Origin: Ulota crispa
Lineage: Eukaryota > Streptophyta > Bryopsida > Orthotrichales > Orthotrichaceae
DNA: 64,000 nt
Assembly: GCA_963920765.1 (NCBI GenBank)
Contig: OY987243.1
Location: forward strand, 9,238,001-9,302,000
Direction of reading: 5' to 3'
Position numbers and translations under genes: made by a program
Notes under the pieces: model-generated
Seen by the model: only the letters and a program-made list of their open reading frames with translations
What the model was told of the DNA's origin: nothing
Databases searched by the model: none
Part shown: positions 1-12,469 of the stretch, piece after piece
How positions within the stretch are numbered: position 1 is the first letter of the stretch
Layout of the letters: each line of letters starts with the position of its first letter

Positions 1-2566
1 TGTGCTTGTAAAATAAGAATCTGTTGGATGAAAGGTAGGGCTTGAAGCTGTGTCTACATAAGGAGGACTTGGAACTTCTAAGGAAGCAGCACATATTTCT
101 AGAAAACAAAAAACATGAGGGTCCGATTCTTGTGTTGCAATGCGTTACTAAGTCTATAGTGTCCACTAACATATCATTTGCTTTGAATTTTTAATATTAG
201 AAGATGGTATCCTACTCTAGTTGATTCTCAAGGGAGGCCCCTTCCGTGGTAGTCCTTCTAAAAGTTAAAAATTATTAGGGAGACATGAAATTATGTAGGG
301 CCTGAAAAGTTTATATTGTCTAACTACCATGACTTCTCTAAAGCTGTACTTCTATTCTCGTGACTAGATTAGCGTCAATCATATAAAGTCCACGTTAGTA
401 TGTTCTAGCTATTAATCTGTTATTGTAGAGTTCTTATTTCCTCCATTCCATAAAAGGAATGTTGCACATAGTATTAGCGGTTACTCCGTAGAAGTAATGC
501 ACTAACAACACAAGCTTGAAGGGTAATCCAATATGCTAAATACTTACTGATATATCCTTGTAGTGCTTACATATTCAAAGTCGTTGAACCACCAAATAAT
601 TGTATCGATTCAAATTTCCCTGCCAGTCTCGCATAAACATAGTAGAACTAACAAATCTTGAGGAGGAGTGTCTTATTGGGGCAGCTGTACGTCAACCTTA
701 TGGCTGGCCCAAGCCCTATACGGGAAATGAGGAGTGGCTGGAATTCTTAGCCCATAGAACGCTACTTAGTAATTCCTTTCTTGCATTCGCCATATTCTTT
801 GAAATGTAGTTGTCCGTGTGCCTTACTAGAACTAGTAGTCATGTTATGGTTGCATTATGTAATATTTATGTGAGTGCTAGTCATATTACGTGCTTGAGCA
901 ATGTTGCTGTTTAACCAAATCCATAAGGCCGAAGGTGCAAAATGTTGGAACAATCCTCACTGTCACCTTTAGTATGATGTCTAGTATGACAGAGTGGACA
1001 ATTGATTGGTTCTCTAGATTTGAAAGGGCTGCCGTAAGTAATGTAATGTATGCGTTAGTTGTGCACTTTTGAAAAGAGGTTGCATTTTTGAAGGGCGTTG
1101 GTTTGCTGTGTCAAAATTGAATGACATCAAAAGTTAGTCCTTTATAGAAGAAGGAAGACAACTATACTCAAGACCACGTAGTCCAAAATACTATTATTAC
1201 CGTGGGCTGATAGGAGCCTAGTAATGCCCCGTTGATTTAGAAAAACAAACATAGCCATTCACAAAATGGGAAAGGGCAATGTAACTGGCCACCAATTTGA
1301 GAACCTCACTCATCTTATGTTGCATTGATGTTCTTCTTGCGTTGGTGCTGTTTGGTAGTTATATGTGCGCACTCATTACTCTCTACCTAATCAACTGCAA
1401 TACTTTAAATGAAGGTGGTTGTTCATTTGTGGAGTTACTGCGTAGTGTGATTAACATCCACGCATAGATGACTAGATGTGGTGATAGAAAGTAACCAGAG
1501 AACTCAAAGTATGAAATGGGAGATACTTGGAATTTGCTACTACGCCTAAAGGACATGAAGTGGTCTTAGGAAAAACAAGTACCGCTATATGCTCACAAGT
1601 ACTGGAATCTAAGTTTGCACCTTTGAAGGGGCTTTCATAGCCTCACCTTGTTAGAGTTCTAGTTCATCAATATAATAGTCATGCGCTTACTGCATGATAC
1701 CTTTCATGGATATTGGGAATCAAACATAATTAACCAAAAGCACATCATGTGTTTGTCTTTCTGATTGACTTTTGATTGATTTATAGCTTCTAGTTTCATT
1801 TAGGCTTACCACGCATACTAACCTCGTTGATGAATATTGTTTGCATTGGTGAGTAATGTGTGTGATTCTCAACTTAGGTTGTGCGGAAGTTGTGTAACGC
1901 TAATGTCTTTTGGTATCCTTTAACTATAACTTCACTTGAACCCTTCCTCTTGAAATAAAAGGAAGTAGTTCTGCAATACTATTGTACGGGGAGGCCCTCA
2001 AATAAAAAGTGGACAAAGATGTAGGTCTTTGTTTCCGCAAGTTACAAACTATATAGAAAGCGGGCATTGCAGTTTCCATGGAAATGAGAAAACGTGAATT
2101 CATGGGACCTCTTCAATCTTCACTTGGACCTAGGTAAAGTGAACTCTTTAAGTACTAAGAGAAGTGAGGCAAATCCGGAAACTTAGGACGATATGCTCCA
2201 AAAAGTGTTGTAAAGAAGGCGCCACTCACCATCACAGAGTTGGTGTCCACACCCTCCCAAAAAATTAGAATTACAACTGCCTTTTTATATTTAGAAAATG
2301 ACATTATTGGGATTCAAATGTCCTATACTGTGATCTTCACACACAATTGCTGCAATAACTTTGCGTAAATGGCATATGTGTCAGTGCATGTTTCTAGCCT
2401 AGATCATGCATTCTTTGAGCTGAGTTATTTTACAAGACGTCTGTACGTAAGTCGTTGACATACAAAATTATATGTATGCATCTAGATTGAAGTCACCATC
2501 AACTCATTGAAAATGGGCATCAATCACTGAAGATGCCACTGTCACTTGTCATGTCACTCATCTGGT
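1..2566. other. AT-rich left flank, no identified gene
   Basis: No reading frame here resembles a protein I recognise. The two short open frames at 600-809 and 890-1072 have no recognisable motif. The Harbinger transposase at 18743 lacks its N-terminus and abuts the CACTA element, so its missing part could once have lain here, but I could not see it. The stretch is therefore left unassigned. Confidence 0.5.
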
Positions 2567-2598
2567 GACTACAAAAAAGTGGGCATTTTAAGACTCTA
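2567..2598 (+). repeat. CACTA left terminal inverted repeat
   Basis: Begins GACTACAAAAAAGTGGGC and matches the inverted right end at about 23 of 32 ungapped positions. The first base is G where the right end has C. Confidence 0.6.
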
Positions 2599-2858
2599 GT
2601 TATGACTAGTGTAAGTCATATAGAGTTATGAATGACTCACAGCAGTTATCACTCATAATTATAAAATGTCCATATTATTGTACTACCGGTAGAACAGCTA
2701 GAGGTTTAATTGTAATTGCATAGCCATAGGATATTTGGTTTAACAGAAGTTGTGAATGCAGAATGCAAGATGACTAGGCCCGAGTGAACTTGGAAGTCCC
2801 AGCCCCTAGGAGGCAACAGATTGTTGTTGATGAACCGAGTTGCTAGTCAAAGTAGCCA

Positions 2859-5800
2859 TTGTTGTGGGAGGAGAACAATGACTTTGGAGAAGTTGAGGTA
2901 TTGCGAATGGTCAACAAATGCTTTGGTAGGTATGATAACCTTGAAGTCGAGATTGGAGAACGTGGGATTTCACATATGCATCTAGATAAAGACCGTGATA
3001 TTGGAGAAGAAGATGCGCATGAAGGTGATGACGTGAATGAAGCTGTTGACAAATCCAATAAGATGGAGAGAACAGGGGTGAGGATAAACATGGAGGACTT
3101 GTCTGGTGTTGATATGGAGCAATTGCTGAAGGAAGCAAGAACACCACTTTTCTCTGGAGGGAAAATAGACCGGCTGACGTCCACTCTCATGCTCTTGGTT
3201 TGTTGCACTACCTTCGGGGTCCCAAACCACTTTGTGGATGAATTACTAAAGCTATTGAAGGACACCGTCTTGCCAAAGGACAATCTATTACCAAATACCT
3301 TCTATGAGGCCAAGATGATGTTGATGAAGCTCGGATTGTCGTACGACTTGATCCATGCTTGCCAAAGTGGCTATTGTTTGTTTCGCAAGGAATTGGAGGG
3401 GGCAACAAAGTGCCCCGTTTGTCACGCCTCCAGGTATGTTCCAAATTCAAAATCTATACCCGTTAAGGTATTACGGCACTTCCCTTTGATTCCCCGTCTT
3501 CGAAGGATGTACAGCTGCAAGCGATTGGCGGAGTTGATGACATGGCACGTGACTGGGAAGAGTGAAGATATGGTAATGAGGTCGGTTGTGGATACTCGGG
3601 CTTGGAGGCATGTGAACTTGAAGTGGTCCAACTTTGTAGAGGAACCTCACAATATTAAGCTCAGTCTAGTGTTGGATGGCATGAACCCTTTTTGTAACTA
3701 GAGCCTGAGTCATTCTACTTGGCCGGTGTTCATGCTCAACAACAACCTACCCTCCTGGTTGGTGACAAAAAACTTCTTCCTCATGCTCATGTTGATCATA
3801 CTTGGTAAGGAAAGCGTGACAGATCGGAACATTGACATTTATCTAGCACCACTAATAGATGAGCTCCAATCGCTTTGGAAAGGGGTTGATTGCATGGATG
3901 GTTCATGGAATATTGCACTTGATAGACCATTTAAGATGCATACAATTCTACGAAGGACGATGAATGATTTCTAGGCCTACAGGTTGATGGTCAAGTCACA
4001 AAGGGACATAAGGTTTGCGCAACGTGTGGACCAAACACTATGACTAGGCAATCCCGGGAGTTGAAGAAAAATGTACATCTGGGTCACCGTCGCTATCTCC
4101 TGCTAATACATTGCTGGAGGCCAAAGAGGGCTAATTTTGATGGAGAAGGGGAAAGCAAACCGCCAAGTACGCTGATGAACAAAGCGGAGCACCTACGGTA
4201 CGCCATGGAGAAAGAGAAGTGGCGGTCAATAGCAAGCACTGGTGCTGAGGACAACAAGAGGACCCGCTTCACAAACACGGTATAAAGAGAAAGACATGTC
4301 TCTACACATTACCTTACTAGAAGGTAAGTGCCTATTTCCAAAAATGAGTGTTCAACTTATGATGTGTATACTGAACCTAGCTTTAGTATAACACGTATTT
4401 GGAATAATGCAAGGAAAAAACCCAAACACCATATCCAATGCATACGCAGTCACGTGTTGGTGTTGTGAGTGATGTGACTATAAATGAATACAGGGATGGT
4501 GACTGACAGTCATATTGACGTTACTGATGCATGCCATGTGACAGTCATATGACTGCGTATGTAGCCATTATACAAGTGTATGTGTCTCTACATGTGTTGA
4601 TGTCAAATGATTAGGGTTTGGCTTAATTCCTCCGGCGTATTACTGGGACATCGCATTGAATGGAATTAGCAAAACCGCATGGCAGTTTGATTTGTGGTTG
4701 TGGCAGGCATATTCCATTGTGGAGGAAGTGGGTTTTTTTTTGTGTGACAGGCATGTTCCATTGTTATTGAATTATCATTCTTGGTGGTTGTAATTGGACA
4801 AGACTTACTTATTTGCCATACTTTTGACGTCATGCAATGCAAGAAAAACATTGCAAAGAATGTCATGAAGACCATATTCAGAGAGCAGGACAATATAGGA
4901 GTGCTACTGAATATGAGGGAAGCGAGTGTAAGGAACCATCTGTGGCCCATTCCCAAGGGGACAATTGGGTCGGCGATGTAACTGCCAGCACCATATGTTC
5001 TAAGTAAGGTGGAACGAGAGCTCTTTGTGCAGCAAATTTGAGAACTGAAGACTCCAACACAATATGTGTGTCAACTGAAGAAATGTGTCCACGTGGACAG
5101 TGATCTGAAGGGCCTGAAGTTGCAGGACTACCACATACTAATACAGCAAGTATTACCATTGTGTGTGCGGACGATCACTAGGGCCAAGGTACAAACTACA
5201 ATCATTTTGCTTTTGCGTGTGTTCAGAAGGATTTGTGCAAGGAGCATTGACTTGGAAGATTTGGAGGAGCTTTGCTTAGATGTGGTAGTAGCCTTGTGCA
5301 TGTTGGAAAAGGAGTTCCCACCCTCTTTCATTGACATCATGACCCATTTAGTCCTTCACCTGGTAGAGGAGGTTGAAATATGTGGTCTTGTGCACACGCG
5401 TTGGATGTACCCAATTGAGAGATACTTGAAGACCTTGAAGGGTTATGTGCGGAAATGGGCTTGTCCTGAGGGAGGTATGGCACAGGGCTACGCCATAGTG
5501 GAGGCCCTAGGTTTTTGCACAAAATACATGCAGGAGTATAAGGGCACGACCAAGAAGACCCGACAATGTATGACAAGATCATGGAAGGGAATGGCGAACG
5601 TCGCCGCTTTCTGGCGGAACTCCGAGAGTAGATCCTCGAGTTTGTTCTGAACAATGCAAAGCCATTGGAACCCTGGAGGAGGTAAGATTGAAATTTCTGA
5701 GAATACTAACATGGGAAGAGGAGAGTGGAAGATGACTGTGGACAATCATAACTGAGTTGTGCAACAAAAGAAAGAATTACAATGTGTATGCATAGTTGGA

Positions 5801-6697
5801 TTTCTACCACTCATGAGACATCCGAGTTGTATGACTGTGGTAAGCGACATGTCTGTGTAATTATCTTACAACTTGTCGTAGTCATATGCAAGGGCCATTG
5901 TGCTGTGACATCTCTAGATGGCACGCACGGAGTGGGCAATAAAGTGTAGGATCAAGACAAGGGCATGTGTATTTTGTGGTACTCAGTGAACGGGCATACC
6001 TGTCTCGTCTGTCTGTACCATGAAGATTTTGCGGAGTTGCTTTACAAGGACGTGCATAGAGATAGAATTGACTCACACAAAGGTTGCTCTTTGCATGAAG
6101 CACAAGGAGGAAATGGCATCCCGAATGGAGAGGAGGACGGAATATAGACGCCAAGGACGTAGGGGTTGCATCCTATACCTCCAGAATTGCGGAATGAAGA
6201 ATTTCACGTGTGGTTCTCAAAGGCCATATTGTACGCTATGTAGTGTGGGGATTAAGAGGTGGAGGAAGACATTCAGAACATCATGCTACCCCCTTCAGAT
6301 GTAGCTAAGTCATATTGCGCAATGTTTGCATTTGGTAACCATATTTGCATCAGAAGCTCTGAGAAGCCATTGTCCACAATGGACTTAGAGGTGGCTGCAA
6401 CATTCCAATAGATATGCTGATCAGTAGCTAAAGATTTGAATCATAGGAGAGCCAACGTTGAGTTTGTTGGATGGGTGGAGGAGATTTTGTCAGTACACTA
6501 CGGACAATTTGAGGTGGTTGTACTACCCTGCAATTGGATTGTTGCAAACATGAGAGGTGACAGTGCCATAATGACTCGCAATGCATACAGGTTCATTAGT
6601 GTCAACTTCAACAGACTCATCTCGCACGCTGCCCAGTCTTTTGTATTTTCGCTACATGTGGAGTAGGTGTTTTTCTCCTAGGACATCGATAGACCGG
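2859..6697 (+). pseudogene. CACTA tnp2-type transposase pseudogene, 5' part
   Basis: Encodes the main transposase that would bind and cut CACTA ends in the nucleus. The first block (2859-3701) carries a CPVC...RY zinc-ribbon-like motif and a segment ending LDGMNPFCN, matching the DGxNPF motif of plant tnp2 proteins. The frame continues past a TAG at 3699-3701 into 3726-3974 (DIYLAPLIDELQSLW, FKMHTILRRTMNDF) and 4040-4285 (MGHRRxL-like GHRRYL). Conserved HTFDVM...KKNI lies near 4820. At 5066-5650 there is a DUF4218-like region (LQDYHILIQQVLP, FPPSFIDIMTHLVLHLV, RWMYPIERYLKTLKGYV). At 6436-6697 there is a DUF4216-like segment (FISVNFNRLI). Many stops and at least two frame changes make it non-functional. 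Between about 4290 and 4760 I see no coding match; it may be an intron or inserted DNA. The coding frame is cut at 6697 by the Ty3 element. Confidence 0.85.
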
Positions 6698-8857
6698 TGT
6701 CGGGTTGAGAGGAGCGCGCCTTGGGAACACGCAGGGTGTCTTGCTGCGATCGTGCGTTGCCGACTGAAAACGTTGTCAATCTTGATCTTCTCTTCAAATC
6801 TTTAGTCTTCAGTCTTCCGTTGGCCTATCCTGTGGCTGGCTCTAAGGGTATAAGGGTCAAGGTAGGGATAAGAGCCCACTGGATACGGGACGGGTAGATC
6901 GGGACAGCAGACACGAGCTGCCGTCCGTATGACGGGATCCTAAAATCAAATTCACGATCTGCTGGCCAAAACTCCAGATCGTGAGAACAGAGCAAGTCTC
7001 GACCATGTGGGTGATCAATCCCACTTCGTCACCACGACAATAAATGGGGTTAAGTTTGGTTTAACCCAAACTGCCCGCAACAAGGTTTACAAAACAGAAT
7101 GGAAATGAATTGACAAACGAGCCTCCAAAACCGGCTAGGAATAACAAAGCCACATCCCACACATACATAAAAAATAAACCCAAAACATTCCTCTTGAAAT
7201 CTTCATATCTTCAGATCTTCAAATCTTCATGTCTTCAAGTCTTCAAGTCTTCATGTTTTAATAAAAACAATGGGGAAAATCACAAATAACAAGTCCTAGA
7301 AAAGGCAGCAACCTTCTATCTAATGCCACAGATGGCTCAAAGATTCAAATGCTAAGTGTAATAGCAATTTGAAAAGCTCTCCTAACCTTCTAACATCCCT
7401 CTAAATTTCAACTCAATCTAAGATACTGTCCAAAAGTTATGCAAGTTCAAAGTAGAGGCTCTTCTGCCTCTTTACAAACTAAACACTGCCTCTAAAAACC
7501 TCTATAACTTTTGTTCTATACATCACCCATAGAAACGTGATATCAATTTAGAAAGATGATATCACTGGCTTCAATCCATAAAATTTGCACTTCAAAACAA
7601 AACTTTGTCCGAAAGCTCTAGTCAATCAAAGTGTGGGTCTCAATTTTTTAGAGAGCACCCAAACCCGCAACTTCTACCCACTATAACTTCTTCAATAAAA
7701 CTCCAAATGAAATGATTAAAGACAATTTGAAAAGCTATGACAACAAACTATCACTCCTAAAATTTTGAGAAGAAAATCTCATACTGTCCAAAAGTTGTAG
7801 CTCTTCAAAATCTCGGCTTTCTCCTAACAAAAGGGCAGCCACCTCCAAACCTTCACACTTCCATAACTTTCTCGTCCAAGCTTCAAACTTCAAGTTTAAA
7901 GACTTTCTAGAAAGCCAATAACAAGATAAACACTCTCTCCAAATCTTGTTGCAAAATGATATACAGATCATAAGTTATGGCTTGTCGAAGTCTCAGCCTT
8001 TCTTCATAGTTTGGCTTTTTGACTCCAAAATTCAAACACTCATAACCTTTGCATCACAACTCCAAATCAAACTTGCAAACTCATTTTGGAAAGGTAATCA
8101 CACAAGGAACAACCTCCTCAAATTTCAATTCAAAATCATGTATACACAGAAAAAAATCTCCTCTCAAAGTTTCGGGATTTTTCCCTTTCTTCCCACCAAC
8201 ACTCATACACTAACTTCCAACAACTAAAAGATCTTTCCTCCACAATTTCGACCCTATCTAAGGTAGGGAGGTGGGGCACATCAGCCCATGCTCCTCCTTA
8301 TCCTAACCCCACCATAGATGCCAAAACCCTTTTCCTTTCACACCTTTCCCATTGACTTCTAAATCCTTAGTATTTTTATTCAAACAAAGGCAAAATATAT
8401 GAGCCTTCCAAAATCTCTAGATAAACATATGAAAATGATTAAATTACAAAATAAACACCATCGTAAAATGGCCACGTGCTCTTGCGAGCATATAATAGCG
8501 TCAAACGCTTGTCTTCAGTTGCCAAGTCGTGGACTTGGTTGGCTGGAAAAGCGGTCGTCTCTGGCCGCCCGCCGGTCCGGGTTCGAATCCCATCGAACTC
8601 GTCGAGCGGTGATGGCGGCTCACGGCTTGGCAGCTAGTGAGGCAGGAAATTGGCCCAGCCAACCCGCTACCTACCCCCCTGAGCTGTGCATGTGACAAGA
8701 CGGCGCAGCGCATTGGAATCTATGGCCGCTGCGCTGTCACCAAACCGTGGTCCTCACCACGACCACCCCTTTTGCCTCAACTGTTGATTTATTGAAATCA
8801 ACACAAACATAAAGAAATAACAGCTATTTACATGATGGAGGGAAGTCCATCAGGACA
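6698..8857 (-). repeat. 3' LTR of the Ty3 element
   Basis: On the minus strand it runs from TGTCCTGATGG at 8857 to CCCGACA at 6698. It contains a TCTTCA-rich short repeat at about 7198-7256 and, near its minus-strand start, a GC-rich segment with a tRNA-like B box, GGTTCGAATCC, at about 8580. Same length as the partner LTR. Confidence 0.95.
8567..8600 (+). promoter_or_regulatory. tRNA-like Pol III B-box motif inside the LTR
   Basis: The plus strand reads CCGGGTTCGAATCCCATCG, containing the exact eukaryotic B-box core GGTTCGAATCC. A weak A-box-like TGGTTGGCTGG lies about 45 bases upstream. The same motif recurs at about 16990 and 22705. It lies antisense to the retrotransposon. Only three T-stem pairs form, so this is not a tRNA gene. 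It may be the head of a SINE captured by the LTR. Confidence 0.45.
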
Positions 8858-8874
8858 TGCACCCTCTCTAAACC
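8858..8874 (-). other. putative polypurine tract (PPT)
   Basis: On the minus strand, GGTTTAGAGAGGGTGCA directly precedes the 3' LTR start TGTCCTG. The AGAGAGGG core is the expected primer site for plus-strand DNA synthesis. Confidence 0.6.
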
Positions 8875-11800
8875 TGCACATCCTCCGGTATGTGCCAAGT
8901 TTGCTCGTCATGAATATCTTGGTTGTCTTCTGCATCTTCTGAATCTTCATCTTTATCTTCAGCTCTTTCGTGGCTTTCCATCTCTTGAGGGTTAAAAATC
9001 TCCTCAAGGTTTTCATGATGAAATTTTCCACTCCTTCGAAAAGCTTTGATTCGTTTACCAGCAACAGGCACGCGCAGAGAAGTCCCATCCAATTCCCTAA
9101 GTGAATAAGTGCCGTTGGTGTGCACTTTCATCACAATATAGGGTCCAAACCATCTCTTAGCAAATTTGCGCACTGTACTATGCTGATGCTCCAATGTACT
9201 GTCAAATACAAGGACCCAATCACCCTCTCTGATCTGCTTGGTTCTTAATCTGTGTGTTTTGTCAAATCGCTCTTTATTGCTGAGCCTCGCTGTCTTCATC
9301 TTCTCCAATGCAATATCAAGGTCACTTGACAACCTTCCAAGCTGCTGAATCCGAAGTTCCAACAATCTTTCTCTGCTTATACCGTCCTCCCATGAAAGAA
9401 ACACCCATGTGGGAATATCCTCTTCCGCCGGCATAATAGGTTTCTGCCCATACACAAGTTCGATAGGCATGTAACCAGTAACTGTACTGTGCGTAGTTCT
9501 GTCAGCCCACAAAGCAAATGGTAATAGCTTTGGCCACATATTTGGTTTGCCTTTACAAGCTTTAACCAAAGCATGAATGATCGGAGGATGCCCTCTCTCA
9601 ATTTTGCCATTAGCCTCAGGGTTGTAAGCTGTCGTCAGCTTCAACTGCACACCATAACGTTTGAAGAACTCTTTGGCCTCAGTGGCATTTAGTTCTCCTC
9701 TGTCAGCTCTCATTCGGCCAATGCTGCCATAACGACTGAAGATGTCTTCGAGTATAAATCGGCATACATTTTCGGTAGCCTTAGTCCTCAAGGCTCTGCC
9801 CTCAACGAAGTTTGAGAGCTCCTCTCGTGCCAAAACAAGGTACTTCATTCCCCACATAGCATTTGGCATGGCTACCAAATCTATCATCCACTGAAAATGG
9901 ATCGCTAGAGGGTAAGTAGGATGTAATTCATCTCTGTGGCGCACCTTGGATTGCAGTTGACACACCACACAAGAAACTACAAACTCTTCAACGTCTTTGT
10001 AAAGTCCTTTCCACCAGTACCTCTCCTTGATTTTTGTATAAGTGGCCCATACACCTCTGTGACCTGCCCAAAGAGTATCATGGAACTCCTTGAGAACTTC
10101 AACTTTGGTCTTAGAGTCCCCCACCACTCTCAATGGTACTTCATCAGCTCTTTTTCCCCTCTTCCATAGAAATCCTTCTCTCAAAAGATATCTATAGGAT
10201 TGATGCCTGATGTCTTTGAATGTTTTGTCTGTCCATCCTTCTTGCAGCTTCATTGTGCTTAAATATAGCCCAATGTCTCTCAATTTTTCTTCATAAAGCT
10301 CAGCTTTGAATGGCAAAGCATCGATCGATGAGCTCTCAGCATCTATCGTCACCACATAGCCTCCATGCAATAAATCTTCGACATCTTCGTAGCCCATCAT
10401 CTCATCTTCATTAGAATACCTTGCTCTAGACAACATATCGGCAACAGAATTTTTTTTGCCTTCAATGTGTACTAGAACCGGATTCATAGATTTGATGTAG
10501 GCGATCCATCGAAGCATTGCAATGTCTGGTGAAGAACAATTTGCTATCATCCCCAGCAAAGGTAAGCAATCAGTCTCCAGTACCACCTCTGCTCCAATAA
10601 GGTAGTTTCTGTCCGCCTTCAGAGCTGTAAGAGCACCCCATAGTTCTCTTTTCACTTGTGGATATGCTCTCTGACGCTCTGTCAAAATCCTTGCTCCAAA
10701 TCGAATAGCAAATCTTTTGCCTTCCTCATCATCTTGTCCAATAGCCCAACCTATGGCAATTGGACTTGTGTCAACAGTCACGATCACCGGCCTCTTGCAA
10801 TCATAGTTTACTTGCTTGAGAACTGGTGGCGACTCTAAAATCCTCTTCAACTCTTCCATAGCCAAGTTTTGCTCATTTTCCCAAATGAATTTGGTCCTCT
10901 TACGCAATAATTTGTAGAGAGGCTCTGATATATGAGCAAAATGGGGAATCCATATGTGGTAGAAGACACAAGCTCCAAGAAATCTCCTTACTTCGGTGAT
11001 ATTGCTACAGGCTTTCATTCTTCCAATAGCATCAACCTTTTCAGGATTAGGTTTTCTTCCATAAGAGCCACATAAGTGCCCAACCACCAGAATTTCATTC
11101 ACCCCAAACTTTGACTTATCAATGGATAGAGTCAAATTCACCTCCTCAAGTCTGCCCAAGATTTGAGCCACGTCATGGATATGGTTGCTTACAAAGGCTC
11201 GGCAACCATCACTCTGAACTGTCAAGTCTTTTTGATTCTCCTCGCATCCTTTTATTGGGATATCATCCACAAAAGGTATGGTTTTCTCTGGCACAAAGTC
11301 TCTTAGAATTTGATTCATAGCGCTTTGCATATGTGCCACTGAATTAGTAGCGCCTTGAGGCAATGTGCACATACGCACCAATCCAAGAGGAGTCTTCATG
11401 GTCGTCAAATCCCTGCTTTGAGCAGCAAGTTGGAATTGATCATAACCAGAGTATAGATCTCCAATGGAATAGATTGCATGTCCAGCAAATGCCTCCGCCA
11501 CTTCGTCAACAACAGGGCCTGATCCTTTGTTTCTGATTGTAACTTTGTTTGCAGGCTGCATATCTTGGATGAACCTCAATGCTCCTGACTTCTTTGGCAC
11601 AGTAAACCAACGGTTTGAATATGGAGCCATTGAAGGCTCTAGTATGCCCATGCGCGTCTTTTCTTTGAGCAACTCCACTAATTTTGGCAGTAGAGCTCTA
11701 GGCACTGGAATAGGCTTCAAATCCCATGGTATATGTGGTACTGTGAATATGACCATTGGTGCTACAACACTTGGCTGCACACACCCAATCTCATCTGAAG

Positions 11801-12455
11801 AAGAAGCAAAAGCCTTTCCATGCATCAAAAGCATGTCTTGAAATTTCTTTTTCTCTGGCTTAGTCAGGAAACCATCTCCTCCAATCTTGAGGTTAGCTAG
11901 AGTCTCTTCGGTGAATTTGTGTCCAATTCTCCTTGACTCTCTCAAACTTGGCTCTTTTTCAGCTTGTTTGATGTGATCATCAGTGTCAAATGGTAGCTGA
12001 GTAGCCACTGGCTTCACCTTCTTGTTCACAGTCTTGTACTTGGTATGTACTGCAGCTTCAGGTCTATATTCATCGATATTAGAAGAACACAGCTTTGCCA
12101 TTGCTGTGTAAATCTCATGATGCATTGCAGCTGTATGGACATCAATAAGACAATGAGTAGTCGGCTCTGCATCCTCATTTGTCTTCAAATCTTGCAGAGT
12201 ATGCAAGATATCATCTGGCATGCCACTTTCTTCATACACACCAGTAATGCTCTCATCTTCTTCAAGAACCTTCATTTTTTTTAGGTTTTTCTCCTTCTTT
12301 TTGATAAATCTTCTATGTACATGGTCCAAATCTTTGGCATCCATGAAACTCGCAAATCCACACTTTGTCACGCTCAAAAATCCACACTTGATAGCAGTAT
12401 GTATATTGGGGAATTCTCTAGTATTGATATCCTTGGCACCCGTGGATCCCCACAT
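8868..12455 (-). CDS. pol: Ty3 pol polyprotein: reverse transcriptase, RNase H, integrase
   Basis: A 1,195-residue open frame that copies element RNA to DNA and inserts it. Reverse transcriptase spans about residues 245-470, with the first catalytic Asp in GDLYSGYDQ (about 333) and FVDD at 395-398 replacing the usual YVDD/YIDD. RNase H spans about 555-680, with Asp 562, Glu 604, Asp 629 and Asp 673. Integrase follows: a zinc-binding HHCC (H792, H799, C829, C832), catalytic Asp 859, Asp 918 and Glu 953 (34 residues between the last two), then a GPY/F-type module around WFGPYIV (about 1102-1108). The acidic C-terminus shows no chromodomain that I recognise. No protease is in this frame; it ends the upstream ORF. 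The ATG lies 14 bases after the gag stop in a different frame, so reinitiation or frameshifting would be needed. No stop or missing catalytic residue is visible. Confidence 0.95.
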   Translation of the reverse strand: MWGSTGAKDINTREFPNIHTAIKCGFLSVTKCGFASFMDAKDLDHVHRRFIKKKEKNLKKMKVLEEDESITGVYEESGMPDDILHTLQDLKTNEDAEPTTHCLIDVHTAAMHHEIYTAMAKLCSSNIDEYRPEAAVHTKYKTVNKKVKPVATQLPFDTDDHIKQAEKEPSLRESRRIGHKFTEETLANLKIGGDGFLTKPEKKKFQDMLLMHGKAFASSSDEIGCVQPSVVAPMVIFTVPHIPWDLKPIPVPRALLPKLVELLKEKTRMGILEPSMAPYSNRWFTVPKKSGALRFIQDMQPANKVTIRNKGSGPVVDEVAEAFAGHAIYSIGDLYSGYDQFQLAAQSRDLTTMKTPLGLVRMCTLPQGATNSVAHMQSAMNQILRDFVPEKTIPFVDDIPIKGCEENQKDLTVQSDGCRAFVSNHIHDVAQILGRLEEVNLTLSIDKSKFGVNEILVVGHLCGSYGRKPNPEKVDAIGRMKACSNITEVRRFLGACVFYHIWIPHFAHISEPLYKLLRKRTKFIWENEQNLAMEELKRILESPPVLKQVNYDCKRPVIVTVDTSPIAIGWAIGQDDEEGKRFAIRFGARILTERQRAYPQVKRELWGALTALKADRNYLIGAEVVLETDCLPLLGMIANCSSPDIAMLRWIAYIKSMNPVLVHIEGKKNSVADMLSRARYSNEDEMMGYEDVEDLLHGGYVVTIDAESSSIDALPFKAELYEEKLRDIGLYLSTMKLQEGWTDKTFKDIRHQSYRYLLREGFLWKRGKRADEVPLRVVGDSKTKVEVLKEFHDTLWAGHRGVWATYTKIKERYWWKGLYKDVEEFVVSCVVCQLQSKVRHRDELHPTYPLAIHFQWMIDLVAMPNAMWGMKYLVLAREELSNFVEGRALRTKATENVCRFILEDIFSRYGSIGRMRADRGELNATEAKEFFKRYGVQLKLTTAYNPEANGKIERGHPPIIHALVKACKGKPNMWPKLLPFALWADRTTHSTVTGYMPIELVYGQKPIMPAEEDIPTWVFLSWEDGISRERLLELRIQQLGRLSSDLDIALEKMKTARLSNKERFDKTHRLRTKQIREGDWVLVFDSTLEHQHSTVRKFAKRWFGPYIVMKVHTNGTYSLRELDGTSLRVPVAGKRIKAFRRSGKFHHENLEEIFNPQEMESHERAEDKDEDSEDAEDNQDIHDEQTWHIPEDVQV

Positions 12456-12469
12456 CCCACGTGTGCCCT

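Noticed and set aside
600..809. 69-codon frame in the left flank as a gene
   Set aside because: Short and unrecognised, with no neighbouring exon that would extend it.
2843..3283. 146-codon minus-strand frame over the CACTA transposase
   Set aside because: Ser-rich shadow of the tnp2 frame, which carries the recognisable motifs.
8567..8600. A tRNA gene in the LTR
   Set aside because: The B box is exact, but the T stem has only three pairs and no acceptor or anticodon arm folds. It is a repeat component, not a tRNA gene.
8399..8695. 98-codon open frame, repeated at 16810-17106 and 22525-22821
   Set aside because: It lies wholly inside the LTR, is repeated only because the LTR is, and has no protein-like motif.
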